A stretch of 5,585 nt of DNA from an uncultured Desulfovibrio sp. (GTDB taxonomy: Bacteria > Desulfobacterota > Desulfovibrionia > Desulfovibrionales > Desulfovibrionaceae), in the NCBI GenBank assembly GCA_947177085.1, contig CAMWTD010000150.1, forward strand, positions 1 to 5,585. Reading direction: 5' to 3'. A program made the position numbers and the translations under genes. How positions within the stretch are numbered: the stretch's first letter is position 1; every line of letters begins with the position of its first letter. Shown here piece after piece: positions 1-5,585 of the stretch. Below the pieces are notes generated by a model. The model was given only the letters and a program-made list of their open reading frames with translations. It did no database searches and had not been told where the DNA came from.

Positions 1-156
1 GGATTCGATACGGATGGCGCGTGTATCAAAAGGATCGGTAATCCGCTCCTCTTTTTCCTCCGTAAGCGTGCTCGTGTCGCTCCCGTCCACCTCCGCATCG
101 GTTTCAAGAACCTGTACAGTGACTTGCTCATCATCCATTTGCGTAACGTCTTGCAT
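1..156 (-). CDS. N-terminal fragment of a possible DUF262/GmrSD-type protein (runs off left edge)
   Basis: Reading the minus strand from an ATG at 156 gives 52 open codons to the window edge, so only the N-terminus is seen. An AGGAG Shine-Dalgarno sequence (163-167) sits 6 bases before the ATG, which decides the start. An in-frame ATG at 237 has no such site. The first 40 residues are acidic and polar (many D, E, T) and look disordered. They lead into ITDPFDTRAIRIES at residues 39-52. That PFD-x3-I pattern after an acidic leader resembles the opening of DUF262 (GmrS-like ParB/Srx-fold) proteins, found in type IV restriction and other defence systems. This is recognition from memory of a short motif, so the family call is tentative; that this is a real gene start is more secure. 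The DNA upstream is lower in GC than the rest of the window, which would suit an accessory gene. Confidence 0.5.
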   Translation of the reverse strand, partial: MQDVTQMDDEQVTVQVLETDAEVDGSDTSTLTEEKEERITDPFDTRAIRIES

Positions 157-162
157 TAGCGG

Positions 163-167
163 CTCCT
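163..167 (-). promoter_or_regulatory. Shine-Dalgarno site of the left-edge gene
   Basis: The minus strand reads AGGAG followed by 6 bases and ATG at 156. It is the best ribosome binding site near this gene and fixes the start there rather than at the in-frame ATG at 237. Confidence 0.7.
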
Positions 168-361
168 GCGGCGGATATCGTTTCCCATGGGTTCGCGCTC
201 CTGAGGGGGGCGGCATACATGGTGCAGACTCTTTCATTTAGTTTTCGTTCATGTGCTGAAATATCAGCGGAGGGGATCAGCCTGGATTTTTGTGAAGAGA
301 AGAGTGGCGGCCTCCTTGCGCAAGAGGTCTTTCCCCGAAGCATCTGCGCGTGGAATGGGAG

Positions 362-390
362 AATATAGCACAGAACGCGCAGAAAGACAA
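362..390 (-). promoter_or_regulatory. Sigma-70-type promoter reading toward the left-edge gene
   Basis: On the minus strand TTGTCT (385-390, -35) is separated by exactly 17 bases from TATATT (362-367, -10). The -10 is preceded by TG one base away, making it an extended -10. The predicted start near 355 would give a leader of about 200 bases before the ATG at 156. No better promoter was seen closer to the gene. Confidence 0.5.
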
Positions 391-591
391 TAGGAAAACC
401 TCTACTCTTATCAACATTATAGATCTCGAAGGATTGCATCACCTTACTGAAAAAATTCTCAGCAAGAAAAGGTCTTCAGATGGAAGAATATATGCCATGT
501 TGTTGTATCGCGAGCCATTGGCATCGAAGGTTAAATCGAAATCCTGCTGACATCCAGTCCACATAATTTTCAGCCTCAAAAAGGCATCAGT

Positions 592-792
592 CTAGGCACA
601 CGCGCGCAATTCCCGGTAAAACTCCCCTTGTTCCTTCCAGCCTATCAGCCATTTTTTGAATGGTTGCAAGTGGCGAAAAATGGCGGGACAGGAAACCGCA
701 AAGTGCTTTTCTGCATCGATCCTTTTTTCCAGTCCTGGCACAAGCTGGCGGGAACGACCTGACAGATCTGTCGCATAGGCAAAATGGCGCAT
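592..792 (-). CDS. Small hypothetical protein, 66 residues, possibly a gene remnant
   Basis: An ATG at 792 on the minus strand is preceded by GGAG (798-801) with a 5-base spacer, and the frame stays open for 66 residues to a TAG at 592-594. The predicted protein is basic (about 12 K/R against 7 D/E) and rich in aromatic residues near the C-terminus, including the stretch PFKKWLIGWKEQGEFYREL. It has no signal peptide or membrane segment. Codon use is mixed and its GC is lower than in the large genes. The frame remains open upstream to an ATG at 942, but that part is Gly/Pro-rich and has no ribosome binding site. I do not recognise the family. It could be a real small gene, the tail of a decayed gene (a neighbouring minus frame also looks weakly coding around 800-900), or chance. 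Confidence 0.3.
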   Translation of the reverse strand: MRHFAYATDLSGRSRQLVPGLEKRIDAEKHFAVSCPAIFRHLQPFKKWLIGWKEQGEFYRELRACA

Positions 793-801
793 GACGTCTC
801 C

Positions 802-1127
802 AGCGAGCCGCGGCAAAGATTGCGGCGGAGGGCCGCCGCATCCCGCTCCCGCATCTTGAGCAGATTCCGGTGGGCCCTGCATTCCCACGGCCATCGGCGA
901 GCGCTCTGTAAGCCCCCAGTGCTCGTTGCAGCTCGCCAACATGCACCGGGGGAGAACGGCCGGGCCAGATGGCTGGGCCTGGCGCGGCGCGGGAGAGGGA
1001 TTTCATCCGGCTCAGGCGCGGCCGCGCGGTGCGTTCGGCCTTTGACGGCCGATGCCGGGCAGGCTATAAGGGGGCCATGAAGCATTCCGGCGCACGGGCT
1101 GGGCAGCACAGGGAGTCCCGGCGGCAA
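802..1127. other. GC-rich gap without a convincing gene
   Basis: Several overlapping open frames on both strands cross this stretch, but all are Arg/Ala/Gly/Pro-rich with no motif and no good ribosome binding site, as expected of spurious frames in GC-rich DNA. It lies downstream of the tRNA-Lys terminator. I see no integrase gene and no second copy of the tRNA 3' end. Confidence 0.45.
821..840. repeat. Perfect 8-bp inverted repeat with 4-base loop
   Basis: TGCGGCGG (821-828) and CCGCCGCA (833-840) pair perfectly around AGGG. Neither strand has a T tract after it, so it is not an intrinsic terminator. In GC-rich DNA it may be incidental. Confidence 0.35.
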
Positions 1128-1162
1128 CAGAAAAGCCCTCACGGGGCTTCCCGCAAGGGCTT
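1128..1162 (-). terminator. Intrinsic terminator of tRNA-Lys
   Basis: On the minus strand 1162-1150 and 1145-1133 form a 13-bp stem with a 4-base loop, ending in TTTT then CTG. Two of the pairs (1140/1155 and 1141/1154) are G-U wobbles on the minus-strand RNA but C/A mismatches on the plus-strand RNA. The hairpin is therefore continuous only in the direction of tRNA transcription. It begins 7 bases after the encoded CCA. Confidence 0.8.
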
Positions 1163-1168
1163 GAAAAC

Positions 1169-1244
<76 letters not shown>

Positions 1245-1256
1245 GCAACAAAAGGC

Positions 1257-1285
1257 AGCATATGCAGCCGGCGCAGAGTTGTCAA
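1257..1285 (-). promoter_or_regulatory. Promoter of tRNA-Lys
   Basis: A perfect TTGACA -35 (1280-1285) is followed after 17 bases by TATGCT (1257-1262), and the -10 lies 12 bases before the mature tRNA 5' end. This leaves a leader of only a few bases. Upstream on the same strand are an A6 tract (1289-1294) and a T7 tract (1305-1311), consistent with an UP element as found at stable-RNA promoters. Confidence 0.8.
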
Positions 1286-1345
1286 ATGTTTTTTCGCCAT
1301 TCTGAAAAAAATGCGCCTTCCCGGCTGCCCGTGGTTTTTTAGGTC

Positions 1346-3289
1346 ATGCCGCACATATTCCTTCTCGCGCTGATCCTCGCCTGCTGCGGCCTCCTCGGGT
1401 GGGGCGCGCCCGCGCACGCCACAGACGTGGCCCCCACGCTGGAGTTTGCGCGCCACGGCGACGCGGTGGTGGGGGCGATGCGCTACCGCATCCCCGAGGG
1501 CTACCACGCCTATGCCCATGGGGCGGCGGAGACCGGCCGCCCCACCAGCCTCGACGTCACCCTTGAAGGCAAGGGCCTCATGCCCGTGCTGTACCCGGCA
1601 GGTTCCCTGCAGCGCGACCAGTTTGACCCGGAGAGCACCGTTTCCACCTATGAGGGGGATGTCATCCTGCTCACGCTCCTCCCCGGGGAAGCGCCGGGGC
1701 GTCTCTATGCGGCTGAACTGCGGATGCTGCTCTGCTCGGACCGCCACTGCCTGCCCGTGAGCCAAAGCCTCACCGGGACTATCCCCGACCACCTGCCGGA
1801 GCTTGCCGGGCGCGACTGGCGCATCCCGGCCGAGGCGCTTCTGGAGGCTTCGGGAGGCGCGCTGGGGGCGGCCACCTCCGGGGAAAGCCCGGATGTGCTG
1901 CTGGTGGAGGAGGGCGCGGCGCCCCCGCCGCGCGCCCTGGAGCAGGACACCGAGCCGGACGCCCCCGCGGACGAAAGCGCGGCGGGCGCGCTTCCCCCCG
2001 AGGCCACGGCCCTGCCGCCGCCCGAAGATTTCGACCTCAGCCTCCAACCCCGCTATGCCGCCGCCGAACTGGAGATTTTCGGCCTCGGGAAGGCGCTCTT
2101 TCTCGGGCTTTTGGCCGGTCTCCTCCTCAATGCCATGCCCTGCGTGCTGCCGGTGCTGACTTTCAAGCTCAGCGGCCTCTTACTCATGGGGGGCGGCCGC
2201 GGGGCGCAGTTGCGGCGTTTCCGGGAGCACAATCTCTGTTTTGCCGCGGGCATCCTGACGCTGTTCACGCTGCTGGCCCTGCTTCTCGGCCTTGCCGACC
2301 TCATGTGGGGCCAGCTTTACCAGAACCAGGCAATCCTGCTGGTGATGCTCCTTCTGGTGTTCCTCATGGGGCTTTCCATGCTTGGCGTTTTCACGCTGCC
2401 GACTTTTGACCTCAAGCCCGAGGCTTCCGGGCATCATCCACGGCTCAACGCCTACCTCACGGGGCTTGTCTCCACTTTTCTCGCCACGCCGTGCAGCGGG
2501 CCGCTGCTCGGCGGGGTGCTCGGATGGGCCTTCACCCAGCCGCTCTTTGTGCTGGTGGTGGTGTTCTGGTCCGTTGGGCTCGGCATGGCGCTGCCGTACC
2601 TCATTTTCAGCATCTGGCCTTCCCTGGTGCGCATCCTGCCGAGGCCCGGGCCCTGGATGCACGTTTTTGAGCACCTGCTCGGCTTCCTGCTGCTGGCGAC
2701 GGCGCTCTATCTCCTCTCCATCCTGCCTGTGGAAAAGCACATGCAGGTCCTGAGCGTCCTTTTGGTGGTCGCCCTCTGCGCGTGGCTGTGGGGGCGCTAC
2801 TGCTCGCTTTCCGCCCCGCTCTTGCGCCGGCGCATTCTGGGCGTTGCCGGCTGTGTCCTGCTCGGGCTGGCTGTTGTCTGGGTGCTCAGGCCGGTGACGC
2901 CGCTTCCCCAGTGGCGCGATTTCTCGCCGGAATATTTCACGGCCACGCTCGGCAAGAAGCCGATGCTGCTGGAATTTACAGCGGACTGGTGTCCCAACTG
3001 CAAGTTCCTTGAGGCCACGGTACTCACCGGGGAGCGCCTGCGCGAGTGGCAGGCCAGGCACGGCATGGAGCTCGTCCGCGTGGACCTGACGCGGCCCAAC
3101 GCCTACGCCGTGCGCCTGCTCGAAATGCTCGGCAGCAAGAGCATTCCGCTCACAGCGCTCTTCCCCGCCGGGGACTTGGCGGAAAAACCCTTGGTCTTGC
3201 GGGATCTTTACACCGTGGACGACCTTCAGCGCGCCCTTGGCGCGACCTTCCCCGAGCGCATCCCCGCGCCGGGCGAACCCATGTTCTGA
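1346..3289 (+). CDS. dsbD: Thiol:disulfide interchange protein DsbD
   Basis: This 647-residue inner-membrane protein should pass electrons from cytoplasmic thioredoxin to periplasmic reductases that keep disulfide isomerases and cytochrome c maturation factors reduced. Residues 1-25 are a signal peptide with an AHA cleavage motif. The periplasmic N-domain follows, with a cysteine pair at C130/C135. A Pro/Ala/Glu-rich acidic linker spans about 165-230. About eight hydrophobic segments run from 245 to 515, with the redox cysteines C266 (MPC-VLP) and C383 (TPC-SGP). The C-terminal thioredoxin-like domain has W548-C-P-N-C552 and a likely cis-proline at P601. All three redox pairs needed for the DsbD cascade are present, and length is usual for the family or slightly long. 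An in-frame TAG at 1340-1342 blocks any longer start; the Shine-Dalgarno is weak (AGG at 1341-1343). It is divergent from tRNA-Lys. ScsB-like relatives are the main alternative. Confidence 0.93.
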   Translation: MPHIFLLALILACCGLLGWGAPAHATDVAPTLEFARHGDAVVGAMRYRIPEGYHAYAHGAAETGRPTSLDVTLEGKGLMPVLYPAGSLQRDQFDPESTVSTYEGDVILLTLLPGEAPGRLYAAELRMLLCSDRHCLPVSQSLTGTIPDHLPELAGRDWRIPAEALLEASGGALGAATSGESPDVLLVEEGAAPPPRALEQDTEPDAPADESAAGALPPEATALPPPEDFDLSLQPRYAAAELEIFGLGKALFLGLLAGLLLNAMPCVLPVLTFKLSGLLLMGGGRGAQLRRFREHNLCFAAGILTLFTLLALLLGLADLMWGQLYQNQAILLVMLLLVFLMGLSMLGVFTLPTFDLKPEASGHHPRLNAYLTGLVSTFLATPCSGPLLGGVLGWAFTQPLFVLVVVFWSVGLGMALPYLIFSIWPSLVRILPRPGPWMHVFEHLLGFLLLATALYLLSILPVEKHMQVLSVLLVVALCAWLWGRYCSLSAPLLRRRILGVAGCVLLGLAVVWVLRPVTPLPQWRDFSPEYFTATLGKKPMLLEFTADWCPNCKFLEATVLTGERLREWQARHGMELVRVDLTRPNAYAVRLLEMLGSKSIPLTALFPAGDLAEKPLVLRDLYTVDDLQRALGATFPERIPAPGEPMF

Positions 3290-3305
3290 AGCGTTTTTTC
3301 GCTTC
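3288..3305 (+). repeat. Hairpin at the dsbD stop codon with a T6 loop
   Basis: GAAGCG (3288-3293) and CGCTTC (3300-3305) form a 6-bp stem around TTTTTT; the first arm overlaps the TGA stop of dsbD. The T run is in the loop rather than after the stem, so this is not a normal intrinsic terminator. No other terminator is visible between dsbD and cheW. Confidence 0.4.
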
Positions 3306-3310
3306 CGCCC

Positions 3311-3337
3311 TAGTGAACTTTACGCCCGGGACGATAA
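3311..3337 (+). promoter_or_regulatory. Possible sigma-28 (FliA-type) promoter of cheW
   Basis: GACGATAA (3330-3337) matches the sigma-28 -10 consensus GCCGATAA at 7 of 8 positions. Exactly 11 bases upstream is TAGTGAAC (3311-3318), which matches the TAAAGTTT -35 at only 3 of 8 positions. The spacing and the function of the downstream gene (chemotaxis) support the idea; the weak -35 argues against it. A start near 3345 would give a leader of about 75 bases. Confidence 0.35.
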
Positions 3338-3362
3338 GGCATAGTGTGACCAAGCATGTGCG

Positions 3363-3390
3363 GCGCGGCTGTCGGGTTTTTCCGCCGCGC
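3363..3390 (+). repeat. GC-rich hairpin in the cheW leader
   Basis: GCGCGGC (3363-3369) pairs with GCCGCGC (3384-3390) around a 14-base loop containing TTTTT. It lies about 17 bases before the cheW ribosome binding site and could affect translation or be incidental. Confidence 0.3.
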
Positions 3391-3418
3391 AGGACGCCAG
3401 TGAGATGAGGGAGCGGAT

Positions 3419-3895
3419 ATGGATCCAAGCCTGAAAAAGCAGGATGATGAACTCCTGCAACTGGTGACGTTCAGCATCGGCGATGAGGAATTCGGGGTGA
3501 ACATCCTCAAGGTGCAGGAGATCATCCGCACCATGGAGATCACCAAGGTGCCCCGTGCGCCGGAATTTGTGGAAGGCGTCATCAACCTGCGGGGAAAGGT
3601 GATCCCGATCATCGACCTGAGGCGGCGTTTCGGCCTTGCGCCCAAGGCGCACGACAAGAACACCCGCATCATCGTCATCGAGATCAACAACATCATCGTG
3701 GGCTTCGTGGTGGACGCCGTTTCGGAGGTGCTCCGCATTCCCGCGAGCACGGTGGAGCCGCCGCCGCCGGTGGTGGCGGGCGTGGAGTCCGACTATATCA
3801 GCGGCGTGGGCCAGCTTCAGGACCGCCTGCTGATCATGCTGGACCTTGACAAGCTGCTTTCCAGCGAAGATGTGGAAATGCTGAGCGCCATGTAG
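3419..3895 (+). CDS. cheW: Chemotaxis coupling protein CheW
   Basis: A 158-residue cytoplasmic scaffold that links chemoreceptors (MCPs) to the histidine kinase CheA. The whole protein is one CheW domain, of usual length. It begins with QLVTFSIGDEEFGVNI at 14-29, then VQEI at 32-35. The family hallmark NLRGKVIPIIDLR lies at 56-68, with the conserved Arg of NLRG at R58 and the RRRFGL stretch just after. A later strand, GFVVDAVSEVLRI, lies at 95-107. The short acidic C-terminus carries no receiver domain, so it is CheW and not CheV. The ATG follows GAGGGAG (3407-3413) with a 5-base spacer, a clear ribosome binding site. cheA and receptor genes are not in the window, so it may be a lone cheW or sit at the edge of a cluster. 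The following gene encodes a receiver-like protein 257 bases downstream. Confidence 0.97.
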   Translation: MDPSLKKQDDELLQLVTFSIGDEEFGVNILKVQEIIRTMEITKVPRAPEFVEGVINLRGKVIPIIDLRRRFGLAPKAHDKNTRIIVIEINNIIVGFVVDAVSEVLRIPASTVEPPPPVVAGVESDYISGVGQLQDRLLIMLDLDKLLSSEDVEMLSAM

Positions 3896-3922
3896 GCGCT
3901 GGGCCGCCACAGTCTGCCTTTC

Positions 3923-3974
3923 TTTCCGTCCGCGTCCGGGCTGCTCCGAGATGCGCTCCGGGCGCGGACGGAAA
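3923..3974 (+). repeat. Large inverted repeat, 18-bp stem, downstream of cheW
   Basis: Twelve perfect pairs join 3923-3934 (TTTCCGTCCGCG) to 3963-3974 (CGCGGACGGAAA). The stem extends by six more pairs inward (3935-3940 with 3957-3962), two of them G-U on the plus-strand RNA and mismatches on the other strand. The loop is 16 bases. No T tract follows on either strand and the T's are on the 5' arm, so it is not a classical terminator. It starts 27 bases after the cheW stop and may stabilise or end the cheW transcript. Confidence 0.6.
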
Positions 3975-4019
3975 CCCACCATCCCAGAGGCCGGGAGCGC
4001 TGATGGCGCACTTCCCGGT

Positions 4020-4045
4020 GGGCGTCCCGCGTTCGGGCGTCCCGC
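4020..4045 (+). repeat. Two direct copies of GGGCGTCCCGC, 15-base period
   Basis: GGGCGTCCCGC occurs at 4020-4030 and 4035-4045. Each copy contains the small palindrome GGG-CGT-CCC. The pair ends 10 bases before the -35 of the downstream promoter, a position where an activator could bind, but the copies are short in GC-rich DNA. Confidence 0.35.
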
Positions 4046-4055
4046 CGCGGCGCGC

Positions 4056-4084
4056 TTGCGGATACGCTGTGACCGGGCTATGCT
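4056..4084 (+). promoter_or_regulatory. Sigma-70-type promoter of the pseudo-receiver gene
   Basis: TTGCGG (4056-4061) and TATGCT (4079-4084) are separated by 17 bases. The -10 hexamer is identical to that of the tRNA-Lys promoter in this window. The predicted leader is about 60 bases to the ATG at 4153. Confidence 0.5.
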
Positions 4085-4152
4085 GCGGCATCCCCGGGCG
4101 GCTTGCGCCGCTCATCCGCCCATCCTGTTCCCGAGCGGAGGTCCACGCCCGC

Positions 4153-5585
4153 ATGGCCGCCACCCCCAATCTCCCTGCCGTGCTGCTCCTGTGCGAGAGC
4201 GAAGCACTCGGCGCGCTGGACAAGCGCGCGCTGCGCGAGGCCGGGGCGGCCGACGTGCGGGTGATGACCTCGGGCGTGGCGGCCGCGCGGATGCTGGCGG
4301 GCATCAGCCCGGCCAAGCCGGGTTTTTCACCGGAGATTATCGTCTGCACCCAAAAGCTGGAGGACATGGACGGCGAGCAGTTTTGCGCCATCCTGCGGCT
4401 GCACCCGCGCCTTCTGGCCATGCCCGTGCTCCTCATCCTGCCCAATGACAGCGAGGCCGAACAGCTCAAGACCCTCGGCAGCGGCGCGAGCGCGCTGCTC
4501 GGGCGGCCGTATTCCGTGCCCGCGCTCCAGGAAAAGCTCGCCTCGCTCCTTGCGGAGCGGGCCCGGCTCGACCAGTTGCGGGTTGCCGCGCAACATGCGG
4601 ACACCAGCGCTTTTGACGCCGCGCTCGCCACCTATGGGCTGCTGCTCAGGCCCAATCGCCAGCCGGAAGACTATTTTCGGGTGGGGATGCGCTGCCTGGG
4701 GGAAAACCGCTGGAACCACGCCATCAGCGCCTTCCAGCGGGCCTTGCGCAGCGCGCAGATCAAGGGGGAGGCCGAACTCGGTATGGCCGCGGCCTGGAAG
4801 GGCAAGGGCGACATGCCGCGCTTTCACGCCTGGCTTGCGCGCGCGGCCGAAACCTTTGTGCGCGCCCGGCGCTGGCATCGCGCCCGCACGGCCTATGCGC
4901 GCCTTTTGCAGGATGACCCGGATGCGCGCAGCCCCTTCCTGGCCGAGGCGCACCGCCTTATCCGCGAACACGCCTATGACGAGGCGGCCGAGGCCCTCGC
5001 CCAGAGCCTCGAAGTCACCCCCAAGGCGCAGGACAGGTTTGCCCGCATCTGCATGACCGCGGAGAGCCCGGAGGCCATGCTGGCCGCCCTTGAGGCCGGG
5101 CTTGGCAAGGCCATGGGTGAAACGGCGGGGGACGCCCTGAGCCAGGATATCCGCGAAAGCCTCAATGCCTTTTCCCGGGAGCGGGAGGAACGCCAGCGAC
5201 AGGTGGCGGCCGAGCGCCAGTGGCAGCTCAGCCGGGCCATGGCCGCCCGGCGCGACGCCAGTGCGGAAGCGGAAGGCGGAGCGGGAGAAGGCGTGGAAGC
5301 CCAAGCGGCGTTCTCCCAGGACGCCGGCCCCGAGGCTGCAATTCAGGCCGCGGCCTCACGCCGGGAGCGGCCGGCCGCAAGCGCAACGCCCGGAAAGGAC
5401 GCCCCGGCCGCGGGTGAAATGGATGCAAATCAAAGTGCGGGAGAAGACAAAAGCGCGAAAACGCCGCCGGCTCCCGCCCTCAAGCCCCTTACCGAAGCCG
5501 ACGCCACCACCAGGCTTTTCGCCGGCCGCCCCATGCTGAACGAGCTGGTTTCCGTCATCCAGCTAACCGGGACGCTCATGCGCCG
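4153..5585 (+). CDS. Degenerate receiver domain protein with TPR-like repeats (C-terminus off right edge)
   Basis: An ATG at 4153 follows GGAGGT (4137-4142) with a 10-base spacer and opens a frame of 477 codons to the window edge. Residues 9-135 align with a CheY-type receiver, but the key residues have changed. The first acidic position is C14 (E15 is kept), the phosphoacceptor Asp is T66 in IIVCTQKLEDMDG, the switch Thr is L96 in PVLLILP, and the conserved Lys is R118 in GRPY. It should therefore not be phosphorylated in the usual way. Residues about 150-290 form TPR-like helix pairs, such as 176-200 and 264-290. A charged probable coiled coil (340-367, Arg/Glu/Gln-rich) and a disordered Ala/Pro/Glu linker (368-445) lead to another seemingly ordered part from about 446. 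No signal peptide is present, so it is likely cytoplasmic. Its place after cheW suggests signalling or a scaffold role; the partner is unknown. Confidence 0.85.
   Translation, partial: MAATPNLPAVLLLCESEALGALDKRALREAGAADVRVMTSGVAAARMLAGISPAKPGFSPEIIVCTQKLEDMDGEQFCAILRLHPRLLAMPVLLILPNDSEAEQLKTLGSGASALLGRPYSVPALQEKLASLLAERARLDQLRVAAQHADTSAFDAALATYGLLLRPNRQPEDYFRVGMRCLGENRWNHAISAFQRALRSAQIKGEAELGMAAAWKGKGDMPRFHAWLARAAETFVRARRWHRARTAYARLLQDDPDARSPFLAEAHRLIREHAYDEAAEALAQSLEVTPKAQDRFARICMTAESPEAMLAALEAGLGKAMGETAGDALSQDIRESLNAFSREREERQRQVAAERQWQLSRAMAARRDASAEAEGGAGEGVEAQAAFSQDAGPEAAIQAAASRRERPAASATPGKDAPAAGEMDANQSAGEDKSAKTPPAPALKPLTEADATTRLFAGRPMLNELVSVIQLTGTLMR

Larger units (their letters stand above)
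157..591. other. Low-GC gap without a convincing gene
   Basis: This stretch holds the promoter and presumed leader of the left-edge gene, then about 200 bases in which I see no supported coding sequence. Bases 361-600 are about 40% G+C by hand count, much lower than the DNA to the right. Short open frames on both strands lack ribosome binding sites and show no recognisable protein motif. The shift in composition suggests acquired DNA or an island edge. Confidence 0.5.

Noticed and set aside
416..421. Perfect TATAAT on the minus strand
   Set aside because: No -35-like hexamer at 16-18 bases upstream; the pair at 362-390 is better.
131..442. Minus-strand 103-codon open frame overlapping the left-edge gene
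   Set aside because: Its 3' end overlaps the better-supported gene starting at 156 in another frame, and the sequence spans the likely promoter and leader.
350..550. Plus-strand 66-codon open frame in the low-GC gap
   Set aside because: No ribosome binding site, overlaps the minus-strand promoter, and has no recognisable motif.
645..1142. Minus-strand 165-codon open frame
   Set aside because: Low-complexity Arg/Ala/Pro composition, crosses the tRNA terminator, no ribosome binding site. A short stretch near 800-900 looks weakly coding, noted under the small ORF.
3923..3974. Intrinsic terminator for cheW
   Set aside because: The stem is strong but no T tract follows on either strand, so it is reported only as an inverted repeat.
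3834..5304. Long minus-strand open frames opposite cheW and the pseudo-receiver gene
   Set aside because: Shadows of the plus-strand genes with no motif or ribosome binding site.

Overview
The window looks like a piece of a high-GC deltaproteobacterial chromosome, most likely a Desulfovibrio relative. This is an inference from the style of the CheW and DsbD proteins and the strongly G/C-ending codons; no sequence search was possible. The right three quarters is dense, high-GC and ordinary in codon use. The left part differs: bases 361-600 are about 40% G+C by hand count, against about 77% for a sample (1801-1860) inside dsbD.

Left region (1-1168). The start of a minus-strand gene runs off the left edge. 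Its first 52 residues resemble the N-terminus of DUF262/GmrSD-type nuclease proteins (tentative). A good -35/-10 pair lies about 200 bases upstream of its start codon, implying a long leader. Roughly one kilobase of mostly non-coding, compositionally mixed DNA follows. It holds only one small candidate gene (66 residues, minus strand, with a Shine-Dalgarno sequence).

Centre (1128-1345). A complete minus-strand tRNA-Lys (anticodon CTT, CCA encoded) has its own promoter and an intrinsic terminator. Its 3' end faces the low-GC segment, which is the geometry expected of an island integrated at a tRNA gene, although no integrase or second att copy is visible.

Right region (1346-5585), all plus strand. 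dsbD encodes a full-length thiol:disulfide interchange protein with all three cysteine pairs in place. It is followed by cheW, a chemotaxis coupling protein with a possible sigma-28-type promoter. Last comes a gene, cut by the right edge, for a protein with a degenerate receiver domain, TPR-like helices and a long disordered linker. The receiver lacks the phosphoacceptor aspartate and the other switch residues, so it probably works without phosphorylation. An 18-bp stem inverted repeat lies between cheW and this gene. dsbD carries electrons to the periplasm; cheW and its neighbour suggest signal transduction, but each of the three genes seems to have its own promoter region rather than forming one tight operon.
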